From NCBI RefSeq assembly GCF_006438725.1, contig NZ_RCZD01000014.1, positions 60,383 through 124,382 on the forward strand: a stretch of 64,000 bases of DNA, written 5' to 3'. This DNA is from Ewingella americana. Its GTDB lineage: Bacteria; Pseudomonadota; Gammaproteobacteria; Enterobacterales; Enterobacteriaceae. The notes beneath the pieces are model-generated. The model ran no database searches, was not told the DNA's origin, and was given only the letters and a program-made list of their open reading frames with translations. Positions 53,379 to 62,543 of the stretch are shown one piece after another. The translations under genes and the position numbers were made by a program. Positions within the stretch are counted from its first letter, which is position 1. Every line of letters begins with the position of its first letter.

Positions 53379-54782
53379 TCAGATCACGCGGGAGAACTGT
53401 TGCTGGCGAACCTGCCGGCGCAGGTAAACGTCAAAACACATACATACGTTGCGGATCAATAGGCGGCCCTGCGGGGTAACACGAATATTGTTCTGGCTCA
53501 CTTCCACCAGCCGGTCTTTCGCCAGCGGGGCCAGCAAAGCCAGGTCATCAGAAAAATATGAAATAAATTCAATACCATGCCGCTTTTCTATTTCGGCGAA
53601 ATCCAGTTCAAAGTGACAGATCAACGCTTTGATCACATCGCGACGCAGGCAATCATCCGGGGTCATTTCCAGACCGCGCCACAACGCATGTCCCTGCCCT
53701 TCCACCTGAGCATAATAAGTTTTCAGATCTTTTTCGTTCTGCGCATAAGTATCGCCTAACATGCTGATGGCCGACACGCCCAGCCCCAGCAGATCACTGT
53801 CACCCTGCGTGGTGTAGCCCTGGAAGTTGCGATGCAATTTCCTCTCCCGCTGAGCCACGGCCAGCTCGTCGTCAGGACGCGCAAAGTGATCCATGCCGAT
53901 AAAGCGATAACCTGAGCCGGTCAGCGAGGCGATGGTTTCCTGCAAAATCCGCAGTTTTTCCTCAGCGCCCGGTAAATCTTCATCTTTGATTTTACGCTGG
54001 GCAGCGAACAGTTTTGGCATATGCGCATAATTGAACACGCTCAGACGGTCGGGGTTTAATTCGGCCACGCGCTGCAATGTATAGGCGAAACTTTCAGCCG
54101 TCTGCTTCGGCAGGCCGTAAATCAAATCAATATTAGTGGAGTTAAACCCCAGCGCTTTGGCGCGGGCGATCAGCGCAAAAATGAACGCTTCATCTTGCTC
54201 ACGGTTTACCAGCCGCTGAACTTCTTTGTTGAAGTCCTGCACACCCATACTCAGGCGATTAAAACCTTCGCTGCGCAGATGGTCGAGCACATCGAGCTCA
54301 ATTTCACGCGGATCCAACTCCAGAGACATCTCGGCGTCAGGCATGAAGTCGAAATGACCGCGCAGAAGGCCCATCAGACGACTTATCTGGGCTTTAGTCA
54401 GATAAGTGGGCGTACCCCCACCCCAGTGGAGCTGACTGACCTGACGGCCCTTAAACAGCTCAGCACGGTGATGGATCTCTTTCTCGAGGACGTTGAGATA
54501 CTCTTCTGCTTTATGCTGCTGGCGGGTGACCAGTTTATTGCAACCGCAGAAATAGCAGAGCTTATGGCAGAAGGGAATATGGACATACAGGGAGAGTGAG
54601 CGTTCTGGATAGCGTTGCGCTGCGCGCCGGAAGGCGGCGTCATTGTAGCTTTCACTGAATTCCAGTGCAGTCGGGTAAGACGTATAGCGCGGACCGGAAT
54701 AGTTATATTTCTGAATAAGCGCTAAATCCCAGACCGTGGTCTGCGGTAATTCGGCGTTTGATGACGCAGCGTTCGTTGACAT
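53379..54782 (-). CDS. hemN: Oxygen-independent coproporphyrinogen III oxidase
   Basis: Radical-SAM enzyme that decarboxylates coproporphyrinogen III in anaerobic haem synthesis. 467 residues. The iron-sulfur motif is CHKLCYFCGC (about residue 72), with YNYSGPRYTSYPTA near 30 and LHWGGGTPTYL near 120. Ten residues longer at the N-terminus than E. coli HemN. The best ribosome site (AAGGAG) is 12 bases from the ATG and overlaps the stop of the small gene upstream, so translation may be coupled to it. Confidence 0.96.
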   Translation of the reverse strand: MSTNAASSNAELPQTTVWDLALIQKYNYSGPRYTSYPTALEFSESYNDAAFRRAAQRYPERSLSLYVHIPFCHKLCYFCGCNKLVTRQQHKAEEYLNVLEKEIHHRAELFKGRQVSQLHWGGGTPTYLTKAQISRLMGLLRGHFDFMPDAEMSLELDPREIELDVLDHLRSEGFNRLSMGVQDFNKEVQRLVNREQDEAFIFALIARAKALGFNSTNIDLIYGLPKQTAESFAYTLQRVAELNPDRLSVFNYAHMPKLFAAQRKIKDEDLPGAEEKLRILQETIASLTGSGYRFIGMDHFARPDDELAVAQRERKLHRNFQGYTTQGDSDLLGLGVSAISMLGDTYAQNEKDLKTYYAQVEGQGHALWRGLEMTPDDCLRRDVIKALICHFELDFAEIEKRHGIEFISYFSDDLALLAPLAKDRLVEVSQNNIRVTPQGRLLIRNVCMCFDVYLRRQVRQQQFSRVI

Positions 54783-54791
54783 AATGCTTGC

Positions 54792-54971
54792 TCACTCCTT
54801 GCGGCGTCTGCTCCTGCCGGTACGCCTGACAGGCAGATGTTTAATCTGCCGGGCAGCGCTTGCATGATACAAACGTGCTTTGGTTTTCGATAACCGGCGT
54901 AGTTTAACGAATAACCAAAGCAGATAACATGCGAAGAGTAAGGCCATCGCTGTCGGGATGACCCAGCGCAA
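54792..54971 (-). CDS. 59-residue single-span membrane protein, unannotated type
   Basis: Exactly fills the gap between yihI and hemN. TTG start at 54971, three bases after the yihI stop and in the same frame, with AAGAAGG ten bases ahead; ends TGA at 54792, inside the hemN ribosome site. The product has one hydrophobic helix (about residues 5-22, IPTAMALLFACYLLWLFV) and a strongly basic tail (RRTGRSRRRKE), so the N-terminus is likely outside and the tail inside. ATG at codon 9 is a poorer start choice. It may be a shortened relative of the DUF2489 proteins encoded next to yihI in other gamma-proteobacteria. Function unknown. Confidence 0.55.
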   Translation of the reverse strand: MRWVIPTAMALLFACYLLWLFVKLRRLSKTKARLYHASAARQIKHLPVRRTGRSRRRKE

Positions 54972-54974
54972 GTT

Positions 54975-55547
54975 TTAGAAACCTTCTTTCGGATCACCGC
55001 GTTTCAGTAACTGCATCATGTCTTCGTTCTTGGTCTTTTCGTCAACTTCATCATCTTCGTCGCCGAGTTCAATACCCAGCAATTCCATCAGTGCATCAAT
55101 ACGGTCTAGCGTCTGATCAACGTAAGACTGGTCTTCAGCACTCAGTTTTTCGCCATCGTCGAGCTTGTCGAGCAAGCTGTCGAGACGCGGATCATTTTCC
55201 AGCAGCGTCAGCTCTTCTTCAGGTGGCAACTGTGGTTGGGTTTTTATTTCAGCTTCAACCTGTTGTGGTTTAGGCGCTTTCTTCGCTTTAGGCGCGTTGT
55301 TGAAAACAGTTTCAACCACCAGCGGAACGGATTTTTTGCTGCCGATGCGTGGATCGGTTTTTTTACCGGCTGCACCGTTTTGTTTTTTTTCTGCGTCTGG
55401 GTTAGCGCGTGAACCTGCTTTATGGCCACGGCGTTTGTTATCACGCTTACGTTCGCGCGCTTCGATATCAAGCTCAACGCGATTTTTTTTTCTCTTTGGT
55501 TTTGCTGTCGCGGTATTGGCGCGCGGGGCTTTCGCTGGCTGTTTCAT
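54975..55547 (-). CDS. yihI: Der GTPase-activating protein YihI
   Basis: 190 residues against 169 in E. coli. A very basic, low-complexity N-terminal half ([19 protein letters not shown]; then [12 protein letters not shown] about residue 68) and an acidic C-terminal half ([31 protein letters not shown]). YihI stimulates the GTPase Der (EngA) and slows 50S maturation. Upstream lies CsrC on the same strand; the small membrane-protein gene and hemN follow. Confidence 0.92.
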   Translation of the reverse strand: MKQPAKAPRANTATAKPKRKKNRVELDIEARERKRDNKRRGHKAGSRANPDAEKKQNGAAGKKTDPRIGSKKSVPLVVETVFNNAPKAKKAPKPQQVEAEIKTQPQLPPEEELTLLENDPRLDSLLDKLDDGEKLSAEDQSYVDQTLDRIDALMELLGIELGDEDDEVDEKTKNEDMMQLLKRGDPKEGF

Positions 55548-55612
55548 GGCATCTGCTCTTAGGTGTGTTCAATTAGTATAGATTTGCGCCGGAATCTAGC
55601 AGAAAGCGCGCA

Positions 55613-55823
55613 AAGAAAAAAGGCAGCAAGTTAGCCTTGCTGCCTTTTTCTTTCCTTCATCGGAAGGATATTCTTACACCACTTTCCATGTAAGGCTTCA
55701 ACTTCCCGGTTTTTCCTTTGCCTTTCAGAGCGTCCGGCTCCGATCATCCCTGAGTTGCGATGCTTTTCCTGAGATCCCTGAAGACTGATTCATCCGTGTT
55801 TCCGTTCTCGCCTTCATCGCGTT
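55613..55823 (-). ncRNA. csrC: CsrC, CsrA-sequestering regulatory RNA
   Basis: Located between yihI and engB as in E. coli. About 211 nt, with roughly eleven GGA motifs (the CsrA recognition core), and a 3' terminator GGCAGCAAG-GCUAA-CUUGCUGCC followed by UUUUUUCUUUG, the same tail as E. coli CsrC. The body differs in sequence from E. coli, as is usual. The 5' end is inferred from the promoter at 55831-55858. CsrC binds and titrates CsrA, so it opposes CsrA control of carbon storage and motility. Confidence 0.82.
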
Positions 55824-55830
55824 AAGAAGT

Positions 55831-55858
55831 ACTTTACCCCAATGGCGTAAAGGCTCAA
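55831..55858 (-). promoter_or_regulatory. Putative csrC promoter
   Basis: Minus strand -35 TTGAGC (55858-55853), 16-base spacer, -10 TAAAGT (55836-55831). A half-site TGTAAG (minus strand, 55987-55982) resembling the UvrY/GacA box lies about 160 bp before the start, where UvrY boxes lie in csrB/csrC genes. Confidence 0.5.
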
Positions 55859-56127
55859 GATAGCCGCCGCATGACCGGCGTGAGATTTTTTATCCGCTTC
55901 GGCATCCTTTTGAATTTAAAAACTTTTAAAAATCACGGCGCGAAATAAAGCGTGATAGCCCGCATTTTGAATGGCAAATGTCTTACATCATGAAGGAATA
56001 ATTTCCGCACCTTCATCTCGGTGACCCCTATTCATCATCATTCGGATTACAAAAACAGAAACGCATGCCGCTCCTGTTGCAGCTATAATCGCCAGCCAGA
56101 TACCCAAGCCTCACGGAGATGCACGTT

Positions 56128-56772
56128 TTGACCAGCCAAACATACAACTATCATATGACCCATTTCGTCATGAGCGCCCCGGACATCCGGCATCTGCCAA
56201 GTGATGAAGGCATTGAAGTCGCATTTGCTGGTCGTTCAAACGCCGGCAAATCCAGTGCTCTGAACACGTTGACCCAGCAAAAAAGCCTGGCGCGTATCAG
56301 TAAGACGCCTGGCCGTACGCAACTGATTAACCTTTTTGAAGTGGAACCCGGCATTCGGCTGGTCGACTTGCCGGGTTATGGTTATGCGCAAGTTCCTGAA
56401 GAGATGAAACGTAAGTGGCAGAAAGCGCTTGGAGAGTATCTGCAAATGCGCAACTCCCTGAAGGGGTTAGTCGTGTTGATGGATATCCGCCATCCGCTAA
56501 AAGATCTAGACCGCCAGATGATCTCCTGGGCTGTAGCTGTCGGTACGCCAGTCATGTTGTTGCTGACTAAGTGCGACAAACTCTCGTCCGGCGCCCGTCA
56601 GACGCAAGTCAAGATGGTCCGAGAAACCATCAAAGAGTTTATGGGGGATATCCAGGTTGAGGCGTTCTCCTCGCTGAAAAAAGTGGGCGTGGACAAACTG
56701 AACGACAAGCTAAACACCTGGTTTAATGAGATCCCCCCGGAAGTTCTGCAAGACGAACTTTCTGGCGAGTAA
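56128..56772 (+). CDS. engB: Ribosome-biogenesis GTPase EngB/YihA
   Basis: GTPase needed for 50S assembly and normal septation. 214 residues. G1 [12 protein letters not shown] (about residue 32), G3 [11 protein letters not shown] (about 81), G4 LLTKCDKL (about 148). The start is taken as TTG 56128 ([13 protein letters not shown]...), nine bases after CGGAG; the in-frame ATG at 56119 touches that ribosome site and cannot use it. Followed by a terminator and then Spot 42 on the other strand. Confidence 0.94.
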   Translation: MTSQTYNYHMTHFVMSAPDIRHLPSDEGIEVAFAGRSNAGKSSALNTLTQQKSLARISKTPGRTQLINLFEVEPGIRLVDLPGYGYAQVPEEMKRKWQKALGEYLQMRNSLKGLVVLMDIRHPLKDLDRQMISWAVAVGTPVMLLLTKCDKLSSGARQTQVKMVRETIKEFMGDIQVEAFSSLKKVGVDKLNDKLNTWFNEIPPEVLQDELSGE

Positions 56773-56849
56773 TTGGGATCCGTTGCTTTTGAGCAATAGG
56801 ATGGTGGGATAGTTTGTTGAACGTTGGAGTTTAACGTTTCAAGATTTGA

Positions 56850-56876
56850 AGGGCGGCCAGCGGGTCGCCCTTTTTT
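56850..56876 (+). terminator. Intrinsic terminator after engB
   Basis: AGGGCGGCC-AGCG-GGTCGCCCT (one G-T pair) followed by TTTTT. Confidence 0.85.
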
Positions 56877-56914
56877 ATAGCGACGGCCCAGAAGAAGATG
56901 TAAGAAAAGAACAA

Positions 56915-57023
56915 TAAAAAACGCCCCAGACATAAATGCCTGGGGCGGCTAAAAAATTCAGCTAAATCCGATTACGTGAAGTAAAAGGTCTGAAAGATAG
57001 AACATCTTACCTCTGTACCCTAC
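56915..57023 (-). ncRNA. spf: Spot 42 RNA
   Basis: 109 nt, the same length as E. coli Spot 42. The first 70 nt (from GUAGGGUACAGAGGUAAG) are nearly identical, including the unpaired segments that base-pair with targets. It ends in a terminator GCCCCAGGCAU...GUCUGGGGC and UUUUUU that also recruits Hfq. Spot 42 represses sugar-use and other catabolic genes when cAMP is low. A -10 TAAAGT is at 57036-57031. It lies between polA and engB as in E. coli. Confidence 0.97.
56958..57005 (-). CDS. spfP: SpfP, 15-residue peptide encoded in Spot 42
   Basis: ATG 18 nt into Spot 42, with AGAGG four bases before it, reads MFYLSDLLLHVIGFS and stops at TGA. It differs from the E. coli SpfP peptide only at the last residue (Ser for Gly). 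In E. coli this peptide makes Spot 42 a dual-function RNA that acts with CRP. Conservation of frame and residues here supports translation. Confidence 0.7.
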   Translation of the reverse strand: MFYLSDLLLHVIGFS

Positions 57024-57169
57024 GAGCGAGACTTTACCTCATTTCATGAGCAGGAAAAAGACTTTTTTGTAGTTTACTTACACAAAAATTGCAGGTTATG
57101 CGATCGTCTTCATAAAATAATCACAAAATCATGTAGCTTAATTACAAAAACTGCTTAATTTATCTTCAC

Positions 57170-59974
57170 TTAGTGAGCCTGATCCCAGTTTTCCCCCACA
57201 CCGACTTCTACTTTCAATGGAACCGCCAGTTCCATGCTGCCTTCCATCAGGCTGCGAACCTTTTCACTGACAACATCAACATCATCGTTATGCACTTCGA
57301 AAACCAGTTCATCGTGAACCTGCATAATGATGCGAGCACGTGGCGCATCTGGTTGCAGTAACCAATCCGCCACTTTGATCATCGCACGTTTGATGATATC
57401 TGCCGCCGTACCTTGCATCGGGGCGTTGATCGCTGCACGTTCGGCCCCCTTACGGCGCATGGCATTGCTTGACGTGATATCTGGTAGATAGAGACGGCGT
57501 CCGTCCAGCGTCTCTACATAGCCCTTCTCAGAGGCTTGTGTGCGGGTGCGCTCCATATATTCCAGCACGCCTGGATAGCGTTCAAAGTATAAATCCATAT
57601 AGCGCTGCGACTCTTTACGCGGAATATTGAGCTGACGGGATAAACCAAAGGCGCTCATGCCATAGATCAGACCAAAGTTAATCGCCTTCGCACTGCGGCG
57701 CTGTTCGCCGGTGACGTTATCCAGCGGCGTGCCGAAAACTTCCGCTGCAGTAGCTTTATGGATATCTTTGCCTTCCGCAAATGCCTTCAATAACCCTGCA
57801 TCTTTAGACAGGTGCGCCATGATGCGCAGTTCGATTTGCGAATAGTCGGCGGCAACAATGCAGTGATCCTTAGGCGCGATAAAAGCCTGGCGAATACGGC
57901 GGCCCTCTTCGTTACGCACTGGGATATTTTGCAAGTTTGGATCGCTGGAGGACAAACGCCCGGTGGCCGTCACCGCCTGATGATACGAAGTGTGTACACG
58001 GCCAGACTGCGGATTAATCATCAGCGGCAGTTTATCGGTATAGGTCGATTTCAGTTTCGCCAGACCACGATATTCCAGAATGACTTTTGGCAGAGGGTAA
58101 TCCAGTGCCAGTTCTGCCAGCACTTCTTCGTTAGTCGAAGGCGCACCGCCGGGGGTTTTCTTGAGAATAGGCAGCTTTTGCTTTTCATAAAGAATGGCCT
58201 GCAGCTGTTTTGGCGAAGAGAGGTTAAAGGGCTCTTCGGCCAATTCGTGAGCTTTAATCTCCAGCTCAGCCAGTCGCAGCGTCAGCTCCTTTGAGTGCGC
58301 GGCAAGAATATGCTGGTCGATAAGCACACCGGTACGTTCAATGTGAGACAGCACAGGAACCAGCGGCATCTCGATATCATTGAACACCGTCGTCAAGGCT
58401 TTGCTTTCCTGAATTTTCGGCCATAGTGTCCGATGCAATTGCAAAGTGACGTCGGCATCTTCAGCCGCATAAGGTGCGGCCTGCTCGAGGGCGATCTGGT
58501 TAAAGGTGAGCTGGTTTTTGCCTTTACCGGCAATCTCTTCAAAACTCACCGTTTTATGGCCCAGATAGCGATCGGCCATACTATCCATATCATGACGACC
58601 AGACACGCTGTCCAGTACATAGGACTCCAGCATGGTATCGAAGGCAATACCTTTCATCTCAATGTCGTATCGCAACAAAATACCGCGATCAAACTTAAGA
58701 TTCTGCCCCACTTTCAGCTGTTTTTCGTCTTCAAGCAGAGGCTTAAACTGGGCCAGTACGGCATCACGATCGAGCTGAACCGGAGAGTCAAGATAGTCAT
58801 GGGCAACAGGGAGATAGGCGGCTTTGCCTGGCTCCACAGCGAATGAGAGACCAATCAAATTCGCCGTAAGGGTATCCAGGCCGTCAGTTTCAGTATCGAA
58901 AGCAAAAACCTCTGAGGCTTTCAGATAGCCTATCCACTCATCCAGCGTCGCTTGGTCGAGAATAGTCACGTAACCGTCCTGCGACAGCTGAGCGCGTTCG
59001 ACAGGAACATCGGCGATAACATCAATTTCCGCCGCGCTTTTTTTCTTACCTGCGGTCGCTTTAGGAGAACCTTTTTTGCCACTTAACCACGTACCGGCTT
59101 CGATATCGGCTAACCAGCGCTTGAACTCATAACGGGCAAACAGGGTATGTAACTCAGCAGCATCAGGCTCAACCACGTTGAGCTTGTCACAGGTGATATC
59201 CAGCTCGACGTCCGTTTTTATCGTTGCCAGTTGGTAAGAGAGGTAAGCCACCTCTTTATTCTCACCCAGTTTGGCAGCCATGGTTTTGGCGCCGCGGAAA
59301 CTGAGTGTGGCGATTTTATCCAGATCCGCATAGAGCGCATCAAGACCGCCAATACCTTGTAATAGCGCCTGTGCCGTTTTCTCACCGACACCGGGAACGC
59401 CAGGTATGTTGTCTGAGGAGTCGCCCATCAATGCCAGGAAATCGATAATCAGCTCAGGGGGAACGCCGTACTTCTCGACCACTTCATCCGGGCCAAGAAT
59501 CGCATTGTTCATGGTGTTAATCAGAGTAACGCCAGGCGTGACCAACTGCGCCATATCCTTATCGCCAGTACTAATCAGCACGGCGTGGCCGGCTTTTTCA
59601 GCTTCCAGGGCCAAGGTCCCAATGACGTCATCAGCCTCAACGCCGGAAACGACCAGTAAAGGCAACCCCATGGCCTTGACCATTTGATGCAACGGCTCAA
59701 TCTGGGCACGTAGGTCATCAGGCATTGGCGGACGGTGCGATTTGTATTGGTCAAAAAGTTCGTCACGGAAGGTTTTTCCCTTCGCATCAAAAACGACAGC
59801 GACATGGCTGGGGCTGTATTGCAGCAACAGACTGCGCAGCATGTTCAACACACCATACATCGCGCCAGTCGGTTCACCTGCCGAGTTAGTCAGCGGTGGG
59901 AAAGCATGGTAAGCACGGTAGAGGTAAGACGAACCGTCTACCAGGATAAGTGGATTTTCTGCTATCTGGGCCAT
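57170..59974 (-). CDS. polA: DNA polymerase I
   Basis: Repair and Okazaki-fragment polymerase. 934 residues. 5' nuclease domain (about 1-290, [31 protein letters not shown]), 3'-5' proofreading domain with [11 protein letters not shown] (about residue 357) and polymerase domain with [13 protein letters not shown] (motif A, about 711) and VHDELVFEV (motif C, about 888). Preceded by a 400-bp gap with a DnaA box. E. coli has yihF and yihG between dsbA and polA; both are missing here. Confidence 0.98.
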   Translation of the reverse strand: MAQIAENPLILVDGSSYLYRAYHAFPPLTNSAGEPTGAMYGVLNMLRSLLLQYSPSHVAVVFDAKGKTFRDELFDQYKSHRPPMPDDLRAQIEPLHQMVKAMGLPLLVVSGVEADDVIGTLALEAEKAGHAVLISTGDKDMAQLVTPGVTLINTMNNAILGPDEVVEKYGVPPELIIDFLALMGDSSDNIPGVPGVGEKTAQALLQGIGGLDALYADLDKIATLSFRGAKTMAAKLGENKEVAYLSYQLATIKTDVELDITCDKLNVVEPDAAELHTLFARYEFKRWLADIEAGTWLSGKKGSPKATAGKKKSAAEIDVIADVPVERAQLSQDGYVTILDQATLDEWIGYLKASEVFAFDTETDGLDTLTANLIGLSFAVEPGKAAYLPVAHDYLDSPVQLDRDAVLAQFKPLLEDEKQLKVGQNLKFDRGILLRYDIEMKGIAFDTMLESYVLDSVSGRHDMDSMADRYLGHKTVSFEEIAGKGKNQLTFNQIALEQAAPYAAEDADVTLQLHRTLWPKIQESKALTTVFNDIEMPLVPVLSHIERTGVLIDQHILAAHSKELTLRLAELEIKAHELAEEPFNLSSPKQLQAILYEKQKLPILKKTPGGAPSTNEEVLAELALDYPLPKVILEYRGLAKLKSTYTDKLPLMINPQSGRVHTSYHQAVTATGRLSSSDPNLQNIPVRNEEGRRIRQAFIAPKDHCIVAADYSQIELRIMAHLSKDAGLLKAFAEGKDIHKATAAEVFGTPLDNVTGEQRRSAKAINFGLIYGMSAFGLSRQLNIPRKESQRYMDLYFERYPGVLEYMERTRTQASEKGYVETLDGRRLYLPDITSSNAMRRKGAERAAINAPMQGTAADIIKRAMIKVADWLLQPDAPRARIIMQVHDELVFEVHNDDVDVVSEKVRSLMEGSMELAVPLKVEVGVGENWDQAH

Positions 59975-60088
59975 AACTCTTCTTTATTCGTGATCGGACA
60001 TACCCTAAGGATGCCATAGGTGGAGATAAAGACGAACCACGAGAGAGAAATTGGTATCAGACTTGCAAGAGATCTCGCGGGATCGGCC

Positions 60089-60097
60089 TGTGGATAA
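60089..60097. promoter_or_regulatory. DnaA box upstream of polA
   Basis: TGTGGATAA is the complement of TTATCCACA, the highest-affinity DnaA box. It lies 115 bp before the polA start. DnaA control of polA has been described in E. coli. Confidence 0.6.
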
Positions 60098-60334
60098 CTG
60101 TGTGAGTAAAAAAAATATCAAGCGGGTCATTTAGAATAAATGAGAATAAACCGTTATTTTTAACTTAAACTTTCATGCAGTTAACGAAGGTGCATACGTA
60201 ATATCGCTGTCACGTAACTTTAATCGTCAATGTGGATATAATAAAATAAATTTTATAAAACTACTGATTTCAATATATATGTGATCATAGTTTTAGCGGC
60301 CTTACATGTTGTACCCGCGGCTCATCTAAAATAG

Positions 60335-60359
60335 AAACGCCAGCGCTTGGCTGGCGTTT
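60335..60359. terminator. Intrinsic terminator after dsbA
   Basis: AAACGCCAGC / GCTGGCGTTT around GCTTG, 10 bp. On the minus strand (dsbA direction) TTTCTATTTT follows; on the plus strand TTTTTT follows. Confidence 0.8.
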
Positions 60360-60374
60360 TTTCATTGAATATGA

Positions 60375-60998
60375 TTACTTCTGGGTAGACAGGAAGTTGA
60401 TCACATCTGAATACTGTTTTACATACATATCCTGTGAACTGGTATCAAGTCCGTCATTTTTAACCATGTATTTACCATTCACAAAGACGGATGGCACACC
60501 CTGCAAACCGAGGTCAGCAGCAGCTTTTTCTTGCTGTACAACCAAAGATTTCACGACAAAACTATTAAGTGCGGAATCATATTCTTCGCCCTTAACGCCA
60601 GCCTGAATAAAGACTTTGCGGATATCGTCAGGTGTCTGTACTGACTGTTGCTTCTGTACCGCTTCAAACATCAGCGGGCTGACTTTATCTTCTACGCCCA
60701 ACGCGATGGCCACAGCCCAGGCTTGAGTAAGCTGTTTCCCCAAAGGACCGAGGAATTCAACGTGATATTTAGCGTATTTCACACCTTTAGGCAGATTCTT
60801 CTTAATGCCTTCAGAGATATGCCATACCTGCTCGAACTGATAACAGTGCGGGCAATAGAATGAGAAGAACTCAAGAACCTGAGGCTCGCCTGCTACAGGC
60901 TTGTCCAACGTAACGTATTGCGAACCATTAGAAAATTGTGCTGCCGTTGCGCTGAATGCCATAACCATACCAATCAGTGCCAGGAATATCTTTTTCAT
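60375..60998 (-). CDS. dsbA: Periplasmic thiol:disulfide oxidase DsbA
   Basis: Introduces disulfides into secreted proteins and is reoxidised by DsbB. 207 residues with a Sec signal peptide ([20 protein letters not shown], cleavage after AXA near residue 20), the active site CPHC in [12 protein letters not shown] (about residue 50) and the cis-Pro loop GVPSVFVNG (about 170). Follows srkA by 47 bp. Confidence 0.98.
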   Translation of the reverse strand: MKKIFLALIGMVMAFSATAAQFSNGSQYVTLDKPVAGEPQVLEFFSFYCPHCYQFEQVWHISEGIKKNLPKGVKYAKYHVEFLGPLGKQLTQAWAVAIALGVEDKVSPLMFEAVQKQQSVQTPDDIRKVFIQAGVKGEEYDSALNSFVVKSLVVQQEKAAADLGLQGVPSVFVNGKYMVKNDGLDTSSQDMYVKQYSDVINFLSTQK

Positions 60999-61045
60999 AT
61001 AAAACCCATCTCCAATTAATTAAACTTTTAATGTTTGCTCATGAT

Positions 61046-62032
61046 TCAATACATTGGCATCAACTGTAGAGGAGGTGCCCGTAATTTCTTAATTTGTTCG
61101 GTAAACGCCGCAGCCTGACCTAACCAAAAGTCTTCATCCTTCATCCACGGGAAACTTTTTGGAAAAGCCGGATCTTCCCAGCGACGGGCAACCCATGCCA
61201 AATAATAGACCATGCGCATCGCACGTAGCGGTTCAATCAGTGACAGTTGCCGGGTATCGAACTCAGCGAATTCACCATAAGCTTCGAGTAAAATATCCAA
61301 CTGAAGTCTCTGTTCACTCAAATCGCCATGCAACAACATCCACAGATCCTGCACCGCCGGGCCGTTTCGCGCATCGTCCAAATCGACAAACAGTGGGCCG
61401 TCTCGCCAAAGAATATTCCCTGGGTGGCAATCGCCATGTAAGCGTAGTGGTTGCCAGTCACCATGCCAATACTCACCAATGGTTGTGATGAGCTTGTCTG
61501 TGGCTGCCAGGAATGAAGTGCGTTGACGTTTAGGAATGAGCGTGGTGTTTTCAAGCACGGTACGAGGTTGAATGAGGTATTCGTCAAGGCCAATAGTGGG
61601 TCTGGCGACAAACAAACTTTCACTTCCGACCTGATGAATACGACCCAGAAAGCGTCCGACCCACTCCAGTTGATCGAGGTTATCGATTTCGTACTGACGT
61701 CCGCCGACGCTCGGAAATACGGTGAACAGGTAACCCTGATGGGAGTGAAGGGTGTGACCTTGTATGTTCAGCGGTGCAACAGCGGGTATTTCAGCATCAG
61801 ACATATCCTGAGAAAAAACGTGTTCCTCATGGATTTGCGTTTCACTCCAACGCTCTGGGCGATAAAACTTCACCACGTAGCGTTTTTTGTCTTCACACAA
61901 AAACTGATAAACACGGTTTTCATAACTGTTTAATGCAGTAAGCCCTGACTCTGCTATCAAGCCAACGCTTTCTAACGCATCAAGGATTAGATCTGGCGAC
62001 AATGCCTGAAAATTGAAAGCAGAATTGTTCAT
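61046..62032 (-). CDS. srkA: Stress response kinase SrkA (YihE)
   Basis: Ser/Thr protein kinase of the aminoglycoside-phosphotransferase fold. 328 residues, starting MNNSAF and ending LQLMPMY as in E. coli. RYVVKFYRPERW (about residue 52, ATP-site Lys), LHGDCHPGNILW (about 199, catalytic Asp) and FVDLDDARNGP (about 216, metal Asp). It protects against death caused by stress and is co-transcribed with dsbA. Confidence 0.95.
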   Translation of the reverse strand: MNNSAFNFQALSPDLILDALESVGLIAESGLTALNSYENRVYQFLCEDKKRYVVKFYRPERWSETQIHEEHVFSQDMSDAEIPAVAPLNIQGHTLHSHQGYLFTVFPSVGGRQYEIDNLDQLEWVGRFLGRIHQVGSESLFVARPTIGLDEYLIQPRTVLENTTLIPKRQRTSFLAATDKLITTIGEYWHGDWQPLRLHGDCHPGNILWRDGPLFVDLDDARNGPAVQDLWMLLHGDLSEQRLQLDILLEAYGEFAEFDTRQLSLIEPLRAMRMVYYLAWVARRWEDPAFPKSFPWMKDEDFWLGQAAAFTEQIKKLRAPPLQLMPMY

Positions 62033-62108
62033 AACTTCATTCAGATAGGCCGCACGGAAAGATGATAGTGGGAAATAGTATCATCTATTTTTAGCATGTC
62101 GCATGAAG

Positions 62109-62123
62109 TTCACATAAGTTTAC
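62109..62123 (-). promoter_or_regulatory. CpxR-type box upstream of srkA-dsbA
   Basis: Minus strand GTAAA-CTTAT-GTGAA fits the CpxR direct repeat GTAAA-N5-GTAAA with one mismatch. It lies about 77 bp before the srkA ATG. Control of srkA-dsbA by Cpx is well known in E. coli. Confidence 0.55.
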
Positions 62124-62124
62124 A

Positions 62125-62394
62125 TCAATCCTTAATGATACCGCGGGCGCGCAAAATAGCGGTTTTGAAATCATTCTCATAGTCCTTTTTCAAGCCCGGG
62201 ATCTCTGCAGTGCTTTCACTGCCGCGCATTTTTAGATGGTAAATCAACATATCGTCACTTATTTCTGCCAGCGGCCCCTGATAGCCGCATTCAGCAGCTA
62301 GCTTCTGCACAAATTGCAGCAGATTGAGATCTGAGTCATTTTTCCAGGCTGGATGAAGTAATTCAATCAGCTCATTTACGCGATGTTCTTTCAT
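62125..62394 (-). CDS. yihD: YihD family protein, DUF1040
   Basis: 89 residues, the same length as E. coli YihD. Conserved core [18 protein letters not shown] and LIYHLKMR, ending RARGIIKD. Soluble, mostly helical; function unknown. ATG 62394 has GGAAGGA before it; the 11-codon longer frame does not. Upstream of srkA, divergent from mobA. Confidence 0.93.
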   Translation of the reverse strand: MKEHRVNELIELLHPAWKNDSDLNLLQFVQKLAAECGYQGPLAEISDDMLIYHLKMRGSESTAEIPGLKKDYENDFKTAILRARGIIKD

Positions 62395-62543
62395 AATAAA
62401 ATCCTTCCATGTGCAGTAGTCACACAAAATATCAGGCTTATCGGATCAGGGAAAGAGGCAGCGAGGAAGCATAACTAAAACCTGCCCCACTCAAGGGTTT
62501 AACGTTACAATCGCCCAGGTCATGGAATTCAGAGGTTCAGATA

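Larger units (their letters stand above)
59975..60374. promoter_or_regulatory. 400-bp polA/dsbA intergenic region
   Basis: No gene seen. It holds the polA promoter region, a perfect DnaA box (60089-60097), a one-mismatch copy TGTGGATAT (60231-60239), an AT-rich stretch (about 60220-60280) and the dsbA terminator (60335-60359). Confidence 0.6.

Noticed and set aside
54722..54997. 91-codon minus-strand open frame over the yihI-hemN junction
   Set aside because: It overlaps the ends of both neighbours, has no ribosome site and a low-quality composition. The 59-codon frame in the same gap fits far better.
55165..55581. 138-codon plus-strand frame opposite yihI
   Set aside because: Low-complexity antisense shadow (Ser/Arg/Phe-rich) of the Lys/Glu-rich yihI; no ribosome site.
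57109..57125. Possible CRP half-site (minus strand TGTGAT) upstream of spf
   Set aside because: Only one half matches and the distance is large. CRP control of spf is likely from E. coli, but I cannot place the site here.
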